Of a stretch of DNA of 64,000 nt, positions 28,001 to 35,184 are shown in pieces; the first letter of the stretch is position 1; the number at the start of each line of letters is the position of its first letter. The notes beneath the pieces were generated by a model, which worked only from the letters and a program-made list of their open reading frames with translations, had not been told where the DNA came from and made no database searches. The position numbers and the translations under genes are program-made. This stretch comes from Enoplolaimus lenunculus (Eukaryota > Nematoda > Enoplea > Enoplida > Thoracostomopsidae): the NCBI GenBank assembly GCA_030248215.1, contig JASANG010003295.1, forward strand, positions 43,112-107,111. The letters run 5' to 3'.

Positions 28001-29500
28001 AATATTAGTTAAAATTATTGTTATTAGCGTTTGCGAGAAATTTTTGTCATGTTGAGCGATGAGTAATCTTACGTTGAGTTGGAAACACGGTCTAGAATGA
28101 AAAAATGGTCCAAAAAGTCGGTTTGCAAAATTTTAAGCCTGCCCTTCAGGACCCCCCAGATCATCTGGGGGCCCCCAGGAAAACTGCCCCCAGCAAAATC
28201 AGCTGCCCCGCAGGAAACTCCTGGGGGCGCCCAAGGAAACGCCCCCCGGCGGAAATTTTCAAGCTGTGGAGAAGCCAGAGCCTTGGGCATTAAAGCTGAA
28301 CTGCGAGTACTTTTTAGGTATATGTTGCGGCTGTTACAGATATCGTTAGTTCAATTAGTGATGGTACTTCAGCATATCAGAAGCTCGCACACTTAAAGCA
28401 TCAATCCATGCATAAAAGTATATACGTAACAATCTGAAAAGAGCTTGTTTCAAATTTAAGTACGCACAAGCAAATTCAATAACACAGACGCCCAAAAATT
28501 AACTGCTCGTGAAGCAATTTATGAAATTCACAAAGGTAAATATATACGACACACTGCTCATCGACCACTTTTTTTCTTGTCGCCTGGATACCTGTTTAGG
28601 GCTGGTTTCGGCCAATCGACCCGGTATTGTAAAGCTTCTCAAATATGCGTTGATAGTAGTTTCTTTTTGAGAATCAACTTCCTCCAGTTCGTCGCCCTGA
28701 AAACGATAAAGTATAGAATGTCACGTATACACTAATTTAGGAAAAATTCTGCACACAATTTAGAACGTTACTCATTGCTGAATTGCTTTGCTTTTCTCCT
28801 TTCCGATATCTTTCAATCCCCCTCGATATCTTTCAACCCCCCTCGATATCTTTCAATCCCCCCTCGATATTTTACAATCCCACCCTCGATATCTTTTTCT
28901 TTCCCTATCTGACTCGAACATGCTATCTCGCCGACTTTGATTACATACGTACAGAAAAATAAATCAACAAGTCACTAGTTATGGTAAATAAAACATTAGT
29001 TGCCACCACCATGCAACCTCAGTCCCGTTTCCGCAAACCCAGTATACATACCATTTCATACAGTGCCAATCCGCTGTGGCCGCTTGAGGAAGTAGCAGAT
29101 GACAACCCACGAAGTTGTTTGAGTGTTGCTTTACGCAAAATTCCTCTTTGCTTTGTCGACTCTGTATTCAACAAAACTGAACTGTATAATTCGGAAGTAA
29201 CTTAAGGCAGTTCAAATTATTGGTTACACTTAGAACGTCATAGCTTTACTGAAACTCGGCGGCAGTTTACTTTGGTTGTTCTGTTTCACTGTGTATGTAA
29301 GTAAAAAAACTCGGCCAATCTGTATCAAGATTCAAAATGTAACTGGGAATCCCAAACGCGCAGTATCGAAACGGTAACACAAGGATTTGCATATACAAAC
29401 CTTTTCGGCTTATTTTTGCATTGCCACGATCGCCATTGTGCACAGCAACAACTACATCATTCGCATCTCCTTTAATTAGATCTTTTTCGTCCTTTGTCAT
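159..29500 (-). CDS. kcc: K-Cl cotransporter (SLC12 family, KCC type), 18 exons, 3' end beyond the window
   Basis: Electroneutral K+/Cl- symporter of the plasma membrane. I assembled 18 coding exons (100, 125, 105, 147, 55, 131, 221, 227, 162, 139, 108, 152, 126, 148, 120, 105, 178 and 208 bp). Every junction has GT/AG borders and phases that join without a stop, giving 2557 bp or about 852 residues. KCC rather than NKCC is shown by [12 protein letters not shown] in TM1, GGSYFMISR before TM3, YFPSVTGIM in TM6, [13 protein letters not shown] after TM10 and [13 protein letters not shown] in the C-terminal domain. The loop between TM5 and TM6 is Cys-rich with NAT glycosylation sequons. The extracellular loop between TM7 and TM8 is much longer than in vertebrate KCCs. 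KCCs are usually near 1100 residues, so roughly a quarter lies left of position 159. The start codon at 29500 is the first in-frame ATG of an acidic, hydrophilic N-terminus. Introns of 7.7, 6.8 and 5.1 kb are packed with mobile elements. Confidence 0.93.
468..488 (+). repeat. (CA)n microsatellite
   Basis: About ten CA dinucleotides in a KCC intron. Confidence 0.9.
869..1046 (-). CDS. kcc: KCC exon 17: C-terminal domain
   Basis: It follows PKNWR with [11 protein letters not shown] and contains [19 protein letters not shown], the KCC LKAGKGLTIV block. Acceptor gctttttag, donor AAACAG|gtacag, phase 0. Confidence 0.93.
1475..1579 (-). CDS. kcc: KCC exon 16: [10 protein letters not shown] motif
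   Basis: It completes Gly then encodes [16 protein letters not shown], through TDPHPKNWR. These are conserved blocks of the KCC C-terminal domain. Acceptor gttttaaag, donor TGGAG|gtagca, phase 2. Confidence 0.93.
2343..2462 (-). CDS. kcc: KCC exon 15: TM11 and TM12
   Basis: Acceptor gctgtttcag. It encodes [20 protein letters not shown] (TM11) and [19 protein letters not shown] (TM12 and the start of the C-terminal domain). Donor GAGG|gtatgg, phase 2. Confidence 0.94.
2757..2856 (+). repeat. Hairpin-bearing repeat, left copy
   Basis: About 100 bp including GATATCAGTAGTATA and a palindrome with arms CCTAGGGACAGTC and GACTGTCCCTAAGG around a TGTAAA-like centre, then GGGTTTTCTTGACGACTAAT. An inverted homologue lies at about 9739-9832. 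Confidence 0.75.
4642..7002 (-). mobile_element. Decayed piggyBac transposon in a KCC intron
   Basis: The transposase relic lies on the minus strand. The right end carries TTAA at 6999-7002, adjoining a terminus that reads inward CCCAAATTATCCTAGCGTCC and then AGTATTTAGGAC. TTAA targets and CCY ends are the rule for piggyBac. The left end is uncertain: TTAA occurs at 4642-4645, but the matching motif near 4679-4711 lies in the unexpected orientation. Total length near 2.4 kb is normal for the family. Confidence 0.7.
4831..6817 (-). pseudogene. piggyBac transposase pseudogene
   Basis: A short first exon (6801-6817, MDSHK) joins in phase to an exon starting at 6425 ([20 protein letters not shown]). 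Recognisable blocks follow: [34 protein letters not shown] (first catalytic Asp), [52 protein letters not shown] (third Asp), [32 protein letters not shown] and a C-terminal Cys-rich zinc region ([13 protein letters not shown]). It is broken: frame changes near 6290, 5160 and 4890, and a deletion plus frame change near 5600 that removes the YFDNFFTS block with the second catalytic Asp. It cannot encode an active enzyme. Confidence 0.88.
7915..8039. mobile_element. CCGG-type short inverted-repeat element
   Basis: Ends GGTGCGACCGGATAT and ATATCCGGTCGCATTGC are inverted. The middle has several CCGGA units. Related pieces lie near 16109-16199, 25330-25500, 25850-25925 and 36200-36280. Confidence 0.6.
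8953..9366 (+). repeat. Direct repeats flanking the foldback MITE
   Basis: A stretch of about 60 bp (GTAAAGGTGCAA, GGGTGGG, ACCT, TGCAGAA) occurs before the MITE at about 8956 and again after it at about 9308, with a third partial match near 9392. Confidence 0.5.
9061..9288. mobile_element. Foldback MITE
   Basis: Inverted arms of about 85 bp begin TAAGTGGCATGGTCCA and end TGGACCATGTCACTTA, with TTAATTGACCATAC near the centre. Total about 230 bp, non-coding. Confidence 0.75.
9739..9832 (-). repeat. Hairpin-bearing repeat, right copy in inverse orientation
   Basis: Inverse copy of the repeat near 2.8 kb. Here the palindrome is perfect and longer, with arms CCCCCCTAGGGACAGTC on each side of a short centre. 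The two copies bracket 6.9 kb of KCC intron. Confidence 0.75.
10125..10272 (-). CDS. kcc: KCC exon 14: TM10 and [11 protein letters not shown]
   Basis: Contains [20 protein letters not shown] (TM10), [18 protein letters not shown], ending within the Trp codon at CACTG|gttagt. A 7.7 kb intron carrying a piggyBac relic follows. Confidence 0.95.
10847..10972 (-). CDS. kcc: KCC exon 13: [12 protein letters not shown] and TM9
   Basis: Encodes [20 protein letters not shown] and the first part of TM9 ([15 protein letters not shown]). Acceptor aattttag, donor GAAG|gttcgt, phase 1. Confidence 0.94.
11340..11491 (-). CDS. kcc: KCC exon 12: Gly-rich loop and TM8
   Basis: Gly/Ser-rich loop ([12 protein letters not shown]) followed by [16 protein letters not shown] and TM8, ending GAALQCLC. 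The donor TGTA|gtaagt joins to the next exon as CSAPRLL, where other KCCs have TGAPRLL. Confidence 0.93.
11613..11788 (+). mobile_element. TTAGGC-bearing hAT-like element, B type
   Basis: Starts GGCCACTGTTACTTTTAG and ends with a diverged GGAACGGCTTTAAAGTAACA. Internal CCTAAGCC-type units and AAGCAAAAAAATGTAGTCTA identify the B subfamily. Confidence 0.65.
12007..12114 (-). CDS. kcc: KCC exon 11: extra extracellular-loop segment, possible cassette exon
   Basis: 108 bp (36 codons), phase 2 on both sides, between tttctttag and CGAAT|gtaagt. It encodes a basic stretch including [19 protein letters not shown] with no counterpart I know in vertebrate KCCs. Exons 10 and 12 also join in frame without it, so it can be skipped without a frameshift. 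Confidence 0.6.
12203..12341 (-). CDS. kcc: KCC exon 10: [13 protein letters not shown] and TM7
   Basis: Contains [17 protein letters not shown] and TM7 ([16 protein letters not shown]). Two donors lie five bases apart; GTAAG|gtttat, giving phase 2, is required to join either following exon without a stop. Confidence 0.9.
12657..12728 (+). repeat. (TAA)n microsatellite
   Basis: About 24 TAA units in a KCC intron, upstream of exon 10 in gene order. Confidence 0.95.
13365..13538 (-). mobile_element. GTAGCCA-type hAT-like element
   Basis: Ends GGGCCCGTAGTCAAGG and CCTAGCAAGTGGAGCAGGCTGC match the family seen near 43.2, 45.5 and 46.0 kb, with the shared internal TTGCTTGTAAATCATTGAA. Confidence 0.6.
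14056..14217 (-). CDS. kcc: KCC exon 9: loop end and TM6
   Basis: It continues GVFL as DNLMPKY and contains [21 protein letters not shown]6 with the Pro and Thr of the K+ site, then GSNMSG. Acceptor gattttatag, donor GTCAG|gttagc, phase 1. Confidence 0.94.
14305..14578. mobile_element. Foldback element with diverged arms
   Basis: Arms near 14318-14395 and 14475-14575 are inverted relatives sharing TAGAAAA, GTTGC.TTTT and GT.TTTAGAAGG.GG, separated by about 80 bp. Non-coding. Confidence 0.45.
14604..14727. mobile_element. Foldback MITE, 124 bp
   Basis: Arms begin ATTACGCACCAGGGTTCCAT and end GGAACCCTGGGGTGCGTAAT, continuing inward to AACAACAGCAACA and TGTTGTTGTTGTT. Confidence 0.8.
14927..15193. 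mobile_element. MITE with ATGCATGCTCCACAATT ends
   Basis: Perfect 17-bp inverted ends ATGCATGCTCCACAATT and AATTGTGGAGCATGCAT enclose 230 bp with many GGAATTGAA-like units in both orientations. Confidence 0.8.
15231..15598 (-). mobile_element. GC-rich satellite-bearing inverted-repeat element, copy 1
   Basis: Outer ends carry GGATTGCG and CGCAATCC. Inside is a tandem array of about 60-bp units with GCCGTACGGGTGACGG, and a core with TACGTTATCGTACGTGAG. It is strongly GC-rich against an AT-rich background. A relative lies at 24151-24455. Confidence 0.75.
15779..15960 (+). mobile_element. Degraded TTAGGC-bearing element, A type
   Basis: Three runs of CCTAAGC-type units separated by GTAAGAATGAGTCTATA, then AAGCAAAAATATTAGT. 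The right end TATACATGGGTCC is partly kept; the left end is not clear. Confidence 0.6.
16109..16199. mobile_element. CCGG-type element with GGTGCAACCGG ends
   Basis: Inverted ends AGGGTGCAACCGGAATT and AATTCCGGTTGCACCCT, with CCGGAA repeats between. Shortest intact copy of this group. Confidence 0.7.
16831..16902 (+). repeat. Short AT-rich tandem duplication
   Basis: A roughly 33-bp unit (CAAATTTTTAATTTTTAA, TACAAAATTTA) occurs twice in tandem. Confidence 0.7.
17038..17562 (+). repeat. Large CAA-type trinucleotide array
   Basis: About 525 bp dominated by AAC/ACA/CAA triplets, interrupted by GAACAA, ACTACTACT and AATAAT blocks. It creates long poly-Asn, poly-Gln, poly-Val and poly-Cys frames on both strands, none of which looks like a gene. 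Confidence 0.95.
18138..18393 (+). mobile_element. TTAGGC-bearing hAT-like element, A type, intact ends and TSD
   Basis: Starts GGCCAATGTAAAGAACATGG and ends TTCCGCCATTGATCTTAACG then TGGGCC. It is flanked by the perfect 8-bp duplication GAAAGTTC. Inside are four TTAGGC-type blocks spaced by GTAAGAATGAGCA. 256 bp, non-coding. Confidence 0.85.
21013..21239 (-). CDS. kcc: KCC exon 8: large extracellular loop
   Basis: Cys-rich extracellular loop between TM5 and TM6, with several Cys and NAT sequons (likely N-glycosylated), ending [13 protein letters not shown], the family's loop-end motif. Acceptor gttgtttag, donor TTTTTGG|gtaagt, phase 1. A 6.8 kb intron follows. Confidence 0.92.
21411..21631 (-). 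CDS. kcc: KCC exon 7: TM4 and TM5
   Basis: 73 codons plus two bases between cgttttag and AAG|gtaacg. It holds [17 protein letters not shown] (TM4) and [16 protein letters not shown] (TM5). Confidence 0.92.
22215..22300. repeat. CCGG-type element remnant
   Basis: ACCGGTACCGGTAAAAAAT through GCGGTCACACCCTG, related to the CCGG group but degraded. Confidence 0.4.
22376..22506 (-). CDS. kcc: KCC exon 6: GGSYFMISR and TM3
   Basis: It starts by completing Ser of [10 protein letters not shown], then [11 protein letters not shown] and TM3 with the FYL tyrosine. The donor CTG|gtagat is chosen over a later gtgaaa because it alone keeps phase 0 into exon 7. Confidence 0.93.
22814..22868 (-). CDS. kcc: KCC exon 5: end of TM2
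   Basis: A 55-bp exon between tatttcag and GTTGAAA|gtaagt, encoding [18 protein letters not shown], a nearly invariant SLC12 stretch. It ends in phase 1. Confidence 0.95.
23353..23499 (-). CDS. kcc: KCC exon 4: TM1 and start of TM2
   Basis: 49 residues, phase 0 at both ends, between ttatttcag and ACG|gtaagt. It contains [19 protein letters not shown] (TM1, unwound ion-site region) and [15 protein letters not shown] (TM2). Most KCCs have QNIFG where this one has QHIFG. Confidence 0.95.
24151..24455 (+). mobile_element. GC-rich satellite-bearing inverted-repeat element, copy 2
   Basis: Ends AGTAAGGATTGCGCTATA and GTATAGCGCAAACATAACT are inverted and match copy 1. The inside is about five 32-bp units with TCACCGGTGGGTCACCCGG, then the core TACGTTATCGTAAATGAG. 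The satellite unit differs in sequence from copy 1. Confidence 0.75.
24995..25068. repeat. (TA)n microsatellite
   Basis: Roughly 30 TA dinucleotides, slightly interrupted at the left end. Confidence 0.95.
25325..25510. repeat. CCGG-type element cluster
   Basis: Two adjacent pieces with TATCCGGT and GGTCGCACCCTGG in opposed orientation, followed by ACCGGTTTAAT and CCGTATCCGGAA. Another lies at 25850-25925. Confidence 0.45.
26519..26560 (+). repeat. hAT-like end fragment
   Basis: CTGGCGGATCCAAGTGG resembles the GGCGGATCC end of the elements near 39.4, 40.0 and 50.5 kb. No second end is clear. Confidence 0.3.
27411..27690 (+). repeat. GC-rich CCCCCAG-type repeat, copy 1
   Basis: Contains CTGGCTTCTCCACAGCG then many CCCCCAGGAAA and CCCCCGGCGAA units in both orientations, each with AATTTT spacers, so it can fold on itself. 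Confidence 0.6.
28123..28285 (-). repeat. GC-rich CCCCCAG-type repeat, copy 2, inverse
   Basis: Ends CTGTGGAGAAGCCAGAG, the reverse complement of the start of copy 1, and shares CCCCCAGGAAA and CGCCCCCCGGCG units. Confidence 0.6.
28592..28696 (-). CDS. kcc: KCC exon 3: juxtamembrane N-terminal segment
   Basis: Flanked by ttttcag and CAG|gtatcc, phase 0 on both sides, 35 residues beginning [12 protein letters not shown]. It occupies the place of the acidic segment that precedes TM1 in KCCs. The next coding exon is 5.1 kb downstream. Confidence 0.7.
28797..28897 (+). repeat. 24-bp tandem repeat in KCC intron 2
   Basis: About four units of CCCCCTCGATATCTTTCAAT. Confidence 0.85.
29052..29176 (-). 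CDS. kcc: KCC exon 2: N-terminal tail ending in LALYEM
   Basis: The acceptor is the second AG of tatacagttcag, chosen because it continues phase 1 from exon 1. The exon encodes a Ser/Thr-rich tail ending [10 protein letters not shown], matching the position of the (N/M)ALFEEE motif of other KCC N-termini. The donor is GAAATG|gtatgt, phase 0. Confidence 0.7.
29401..29500 (-). CDS. kcc: KCC exon 1: start codon and cytosolic N-terminus
   Basis: It begins [15 protein letters not shown] and ends in phase 1 at AAAAG|gtttgt, 33 residues plus one base. It is hydrophilic, as expected for the cytosolic N-terminus. Context before the ATG is CGCAATA. I chose this start because the following exons join to it in frame. 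A still more upstream start or non-coding exon cannot be excluded. Confidence 0.65.
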
Positions 29501-30939
29501 TATTGCGAATAGGCAGATTTTGTAGGAAATTACAAATAACGAATACTTGCCTTCAAAAGTGAAACCTAAGTACCACTAAACTATCGAACACAAGCAAAGG
29601 TGCTGAACGGACGGCGCCAAACATGCCGGTTACTATGCGTACGTATCCGTACCTAAAGTATTTGCTGTAAGAGTTGACCTAGGGCCGCAATTTTCACCGG
29701 GATCACAATTTTCAACGGCGAATTTGCACCGTTGCTGTGGAGCAAAACAATTTCGTTGAAAAATTAAACGTCGAATCTAATTAAAGTTTTCTAAATGAAT
29801 GCAAATACATGTTGTATAAAGTTTAAGCATGACCGAAAACTAGATTCTTGTTCAGCTCTTGAAAATGGATCGACTTAAATAGATTGCATTAAAAATTTGG
29901 CGCCAAAAATCCCGCGTTGGTACCACAATCGGGGCAAACTCTATTTTTAATATTGTAAAATTGAGAGTTGCTTGTCCTTGTCAAAGTGCGTGTGCAACAC
30001 ATGTAATGCACAAAATGTTAATGTTATATGCTAGCCGGCCGCATACATGCCAACCAATAGCCGACGATAAAAGTAGCTGACAAAACGAGCTTCGTGACTA
30101 AACTAGACAGCCACTAGACAACTTCAGATACCCACGAGTAGAGATGTCCAAGGGGCCGGGGCCAGAGGATACCGGTTCCGGGACCATACGGTACCATAGA
30201 CTAAACCAGAAAAAGTTCTACCTATCTGCTCGAACGCTGAATGAAAAAGATTGCTAAAACGGCTTCACAAACACTTCAAAAATTAATTTAATAAACGAAT
30301 TAACAGTAACTTCACAACATGGGAGTATGTATCAAGAAAATGCCGCGTGGCGCGATATGATAAAAACGGTAATGTACTCCCAGGTACATACTTACGCAAA
30401 AGGTACGTAAAATTAGAAGTTTAGTCTATTTTACTGGCCCCGGATTTCAATCCTATTCCCGGCACATTTATACGCACGGTACAATGCATTATATTGCAAG
30501 TGCACATAACGAACAAACAACATGTCTCACGCTTTCACGACCCAATTCTAACAAAGGTCATCCAGTGGCCATCCACCCTATTTTTGACGGAATACCGCCT
30601 TCAGAGCGTGGCAGCTTACCATTACGTCCAAGGAGTGCGTCCAAGGAGTAGCCCAAGGTCAGTCTAGGCCGGAACCGAGCGTCAGACGTTACCTTTCAAC
30701 TAAACAGCTAGAACACTGGTAACCGGTGATTTCGATTCTAGGAATCTACAGATCCTTAGGCAAATGCTCCGACAAGTATGCTGCCAGTAAGCGTATTGTA
30801 TGGCGCAATGCATTATAGTACAGGTGCATATAACGGAAAAACTGTTGGTATACGTGGTGTAGCATATGTATGAGCATAGTGTGTGTAATGTAAAACACAT
30901 ACATACACGTTCCCGTATAGCGTTGAAGAACATTATATT

Positions 30940-31012
30940 GGCCGCGTAATATAATGGTAAGCGCTCTTGACTCGCGAGCGAGAGGTCCGAGGTTCGATTC
31001 CCAGAGTGGCTA
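30940..31012 (+). tRNA. tRNA-like sequence (gene, pseudogene or SINE head)
   Basis: About 73 nt from GGCCGCGTAATATAATGG to AGAGTGGCTA. An A-box-like TAATATAATGG and B box GGTTCGATTCC are present. The acceptor arm pairs 6 of 7, the anticodon arm forms CTCTTG with CGAGAG, and a 7-base loop CTCGCGA would give anticodon CGC. The T stem has two mismatches, so it may be a pseudogene or the head of a SINE. Confidence 0.45.
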
Positions 31013-31795
31013 TAAGTTTCGGACAAATTTAGGGGAAACCATGTATATTCGCAGTACTTCGAAGAAAGGGGTCATCCCGACCGTGCACGGCATACCACAT
31101 GAAAACTATTTACAGTGAATTTACAAAGATTAATGCTAACTCAACGATTCTAGCGCAACGCAATTGATTGAATATTAACGGCTAGTAGCATAAACAACTT
31201 ACAGACTGAAAACAGCCCCTAGCTACAAAAAAGTGGCGCCACTAGCTTAGTAGTTCAAAACTATTCATACAAACTTCAATGATTTTGTTTATGTTTGTTT
31301 CCAGTCTTTACAATAAGAAATAATCATGAACATTGTTATAATGCATACGGTTATTCATAAAAATGTTTGTTTCTTTTTTTCTGTTTTTCACAAAGGAGTG
31401 CTTATCATATGTTACAAAATGTTGAAAAAGTCATATGATTCTATTTGTAGTATTTTGGAGCCAAATAAAGCACTTTGTTGAAGTTCGAGTACATGTCATT
31501 AACGCTTCGTTTTCCTGTGACGCATGCTACACATATTTCGGAATATGGGCGCCTGAGAATATGTCAACACTAAAATATTCAGCCATGAGTTGTGTATCTA
31601 TTAAATTCTTTTGAATTTAAACAGTTCGCGTCCCTGCAGTCCAATCAAGATGTATGGTTTTAGGTTGAAACCGGAATGCAAAAACGGAACGGTTTGTTTT
31701 TATGTCAGCAAATTTTGCTGAGTTTTACTTACCGAACGAGCCGGAGGAGACAGAAAGTTCGAAAATGTTTAGTTTACAGCTATTTTTATAGCAAT

Positions 31796-31917
31796 GGCCC
31801 ATGCAAGCATAGATCTGGGGCGAAACACTTAAGCTTTAGACTAGTTTTTTGGTTAGGCTTAGGATTAGTATAAAGCTCATTCTTACGCTTAGACCTAGAG
31901 GCTTAGGTATAAAGATC
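31796..31917 (-). mobile_element. TTAGGC-bearing element, truncated
   Basis: Starts GGCCCATG, then AGATCTGGGGCGAAACA, TTAAGCTTTAGACTA and TTAGGCTTAGG units. It ends where the palindromic GAGTCAAAT element begins. Confidence 0.6.
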
Positions 31918-32066
31918 GAGTCAAATACGACTCGACCAGAGTCAAACGTGCGACTCAGTGAATTGAGTTTGACTCTGGTGGAGTAGAATTTGACTCAGTT
32001 TGTGTAAGTAGTCCCGTACAGCCAATTTCGGTGAGAGTCAATTTGACTAACCATTTTTTTGCAGTG
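31918..32066. mobile_element. Palindromic GAGTCAAAT MITE, truncated copy
   Basis: Right half intact, ending ACCATTTTTTTGCAGTG followed by TA. The left half is shortened. Confidence 0.7.
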
Positions 32067-32287
32067 TATAAATTTGCAGTTATGCTTTTACCAATTTATC
32101 CGCAAATTTCAATTCACAATGCAAGTGTATTTATTGCTTAATTGTATAATATAGCACTTATATCTGTCATTGAGTATGAGACGTTGCTGTAGTGTTATAG
32201 GTGTTCTATCTATTACGTAGAAACAAATTTACCTATGTGTTCAATGATATTTGAGTGCTAAAGTATTATAAATAGCTAGCATTCCTA

Positions 32288-32478
32288 CATTGCAAAAAAT
32301 GGTGAGTCAAATTGACCCTCTCCGAAACAGAATCTACGAGACTACACAATATGAGTCAAATTCGACTCCGAAAGAGTTAATTTCGACTCACTGAATCGGA
32401 CGTGTGACTCTGATGGAGTCAAATTTGACTCAGTTTGTGTAGTCCCGTAGAGCCTATTACGGAGAGAGTCAATTTGAT
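32288..32478. mobile_element. Palindromic GAGTCAAAT MITE
   Basis: Begins TGCAAAAAATGGTGAGTCAA and shows the family's mirrored ACTACACAA...TTGTGTAGT blocks. The right terminus is lost after AGAGAGTCAATTTGA. Confidence 0.75.
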
Positions 32479-32668
32479 TTAATATGTTTCTTCAAAATTT
32501 ATAAAGAGTCCACACATCCAAACCTTGTTTTATATAGAGCTATATAAAAATTGTTGATATAAAAGGCAAGTTTACCCTAATTAGTTCAAGATAGTAAACT
32601 GAAAATTTTGCGCTTAACCCCTTTCTCTCACATGAATATTTTTTATTTCCCCTGAGACTTGTTTTTAT

Positions 32669-32733
32669 GCTAGGATTCGAACTCTGGTGACTGGAGTGGG
32701 AGACAAATACCATTACCACTCAGCTATAGGAGC
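32669..32733 (-). tRNA. tRNA-like sequence, probably pseudogene or SINE head
   Basis: On the minus strand: GCTCCTATAGCTGAGTGG with a consensus A box, then a loop CTCCCAC and B box AGTTCGAATCC. The T stem and acceptor pairing are poor, so function is doubtful. Confidence 0.35.
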
Positions 32734-33203
32734 TTGACGCTCGAGCCCGAGGGGGTCTCACGTCTTGTGGTGATTTAGTATATACTATGTATACGTGTTG
32801 CAATTGTTAAACACGGTGCGATATATATTATTTAACGTATATACACTGCGCTGAGTTGCGTATATAGGCAACTCAATATGAGAAGGGGTTTTAGCAAATA
32901 TCTGCGATGTGTTGTTTAACGTTTGTTTTTACAAAATCCCGGCCATTTTTTGAAAATTGTACCGAACGTGAAAAAACGCGGCAAACAAATAAATTTTGTA
33001 TAACTACGCAAAATTTCACTATCGAAATTGCCGGAACCTCCGGCAAAATTAATACCGGAGGCAGAGGTCGAGTTTCTGCTGGAGCCGGACCTCCAGTTGT
33101 ATAAACCCATTCTGGTGGCCTTATTAGCGCGTGATCAATTGGTTTTCAAACTCACCGGTACGAAAAAAGTAGGATAACTGCAGGGTCTTTTTTGTTATCC
33201 CTC

Positions 33204-33370
33204 CGGGTCCATAGCCAAGGGCGGCCAAGGGAGAGGTTGGTGAGCCCCTTGCAGTAGTTTTGTCTCTTCTAGAAAATTTTTAACCTTGCTTGAAAGTCAA
33301 AGAAAGCCTTGTATGCCCCTAATAGAAATTTTTTAACCTTCCCTGTAAGCTAGCTCCAAGCCTGTTTTCC
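33204..33370 (-). mobile_element. GTAGCCA-type hAT-like element, diverged
   Basis: GGGTCCATAGCCAAGG, then AACCTTGCTTGAAAGTCAA and GAAAGCCTTGTATGCCCCTA, ending CTGTAAGCTAGCTCC. Internal blocks match the 43.2 kb copy. Confidence 0.6.
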
Positions 33371-34153
33371 CCAAGCCAGGGTTTGCCCAAAGATAGTTGG
33401 ATTTTTAAAATTATTACACATATATCAGCTTCTCATGCTTAACCTTCCCTAATCATTCCACGGTTAAATTTGAATTTTTGAAAAATTTGTTTTTAAGGTT
33501 CCAAGACCCCCTTGTGACCATAAAATTTTTTTAAAAAGTTAGGCAAGTTTTTAACCATTCAACGCAGCCTGTCATCTGTCAGTCCAATTGTGTTAAATGT
33601 TCTTCTGTTAAACCTCTGGTTAACGAGTTATGCGTCAAATACTGATTAGCGCAGTCCGAAATCGTTGGCAGCGCGCCAAATCAGTATCTGACACTATCGC
33701 GTTAGCCAGATGTTTGATTGCAGAAAATTTAGCACTGTTTTACTCAGTTCCACACGCTAAATCGAATGTTTTGTCTAACTTTTTAGCAAGGAATTTTTAA
33801 AGCCCCATACGATAGACAAAGTATCTCAAAATATGGTAACAATTGTGTTTATTAACTACATTTAGGAGATTCAAATATTTCCCTCATGCATGCGGTCGTG
33901 GCTTGACCCTTGTCCACGCTTCATTCAACGCGGTTAAAGATGAAATAAAAGTATAATTGTAATTAAATGTTATTTAAAATTGATGAATTTGTTTTACAAT
34001 GTTATACTTTATTGTCAAGATTTGGATTGTCGGCAAATCTTATGTGCGTCCCGCTGTCGTTTAAAATATATTCGGCTATGAATAGATTTCAATTGCGTTT
34101 AAACATTTCTCATCCAAAGTCATGGCCTTGGTCAATATACATTGGATATAGTA

Positions 34154-34232
34154 ACCCATGTAAAGATCAGGCGCGGAACGTTTTTCTGTGGGACATGAAA
34201 AGAGTAAGCTTAAGCTTTAGACTCCTTCTTTT
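34154..34232 (-). mobile_element. TTAGGC-family fragment
   Basis: ACCCATGTAAAGATCAGGCG, CGGAACGTTTTTCTGTGGGA and AGTAAGCTTAAGCTTTAGAC; the rest is missing. Confidence 0.6.
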
Positions 34233-34774
34233 TGATCTGTCACATATTCCAAGTGGTGATTTGAACAATTTTACGTAATGCTTAAGTGTAACTTATATCA
34301 TACTAAGGTAGACCAAATGGTCTATTTTAAATGCGCTTCCGTTACGCAATATATATAAATATATATATTTATATATATTATATATACATATATCATGATT
34401 TTACTTTGTAATTTGATCTTATTACTAAAAGTAATTAAATGTTAAATTTTCATTAATAGTTTATGCCTCACCTGACTTGACATCCTTGCGTTTGTCTATT
34501 TTAGACGAAAAACTTGAAGTTTAATTTTTAAAATTAATTGGAAAATTCGGTTCAAAGTTTAAATTTTTACAAAGGAATGTTGCTGTGATAAAATTAACAT
34601 GGGCCAAAGTCAGGGTGTCCACGTTCAACTATGACGTATGGCCCCAGCTGACGCTGTAGCAGCATTTCCGTCGGTGGTAAAGCAAATTTGATAAGTGTTA
34701 ATTTCAGTGGTACAAATATTGGCGCTTTACCATTGGCGCTCACAAGGTCGGCGCACAGAGTATTGGCTAATCAA

Positions 34775-34937
34775 AGGGGACAGGCAAATATTATGAAACG
34801 CAATTTTTAATGTTTGCTATATATGTTCGAAATTTCTGAAATGGAAAAATTGAAAGGTATGGAACCGTACCATTTTAGCATTCCAGGACCAGACGGATAT
34901 ATGCCCCTCACCCCTCCGGCCACGCTCTGGATCCGAT
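34775..34937 (+). mobile_element. GGATCC-type hAT-like element, diverged
   Basis: Contains AAATATTATGAAACGCAATTT and TCTGGATCCG, as in the copies near 39.4 and 50.5 kb. Confidence 0.45.
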
Positions 34938-35184
34938 AGTGGGTTTCACACAACGTTAGCATCATTAATCAAACTCAAAAATTAATTTCAATGCCAAACG
35001 CGTCGGCTCAAAGTCTACTAGTGTTCGCCGATGCTGGTTTCACAACACCACTGCGGTTCTTTGGCTGTATCAAACCAATTTGTTTTAGCCAGAATTTGTT
35101 TTGATTGAATGCGAAAATAAAATTTGTATAAAATTTCACTGTTGCGCACAGATGTCAATTGAGCCTGGGCCAAAAGAAACGCGA

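Larger units (their letters stand above)
23500..28591 (-). other. KCC intron 3 (5.1 kb)
   Basis: Holds the second GC-rich satellite element, a poly-G tract near 24607, a TA microsatellite, CCGG-type remnants and an inverted pair of CCCCCAG-rich repeats. The 25800-26500 stretch has a long plus-strand open frame that does not look coding. Confidence 0.8.
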
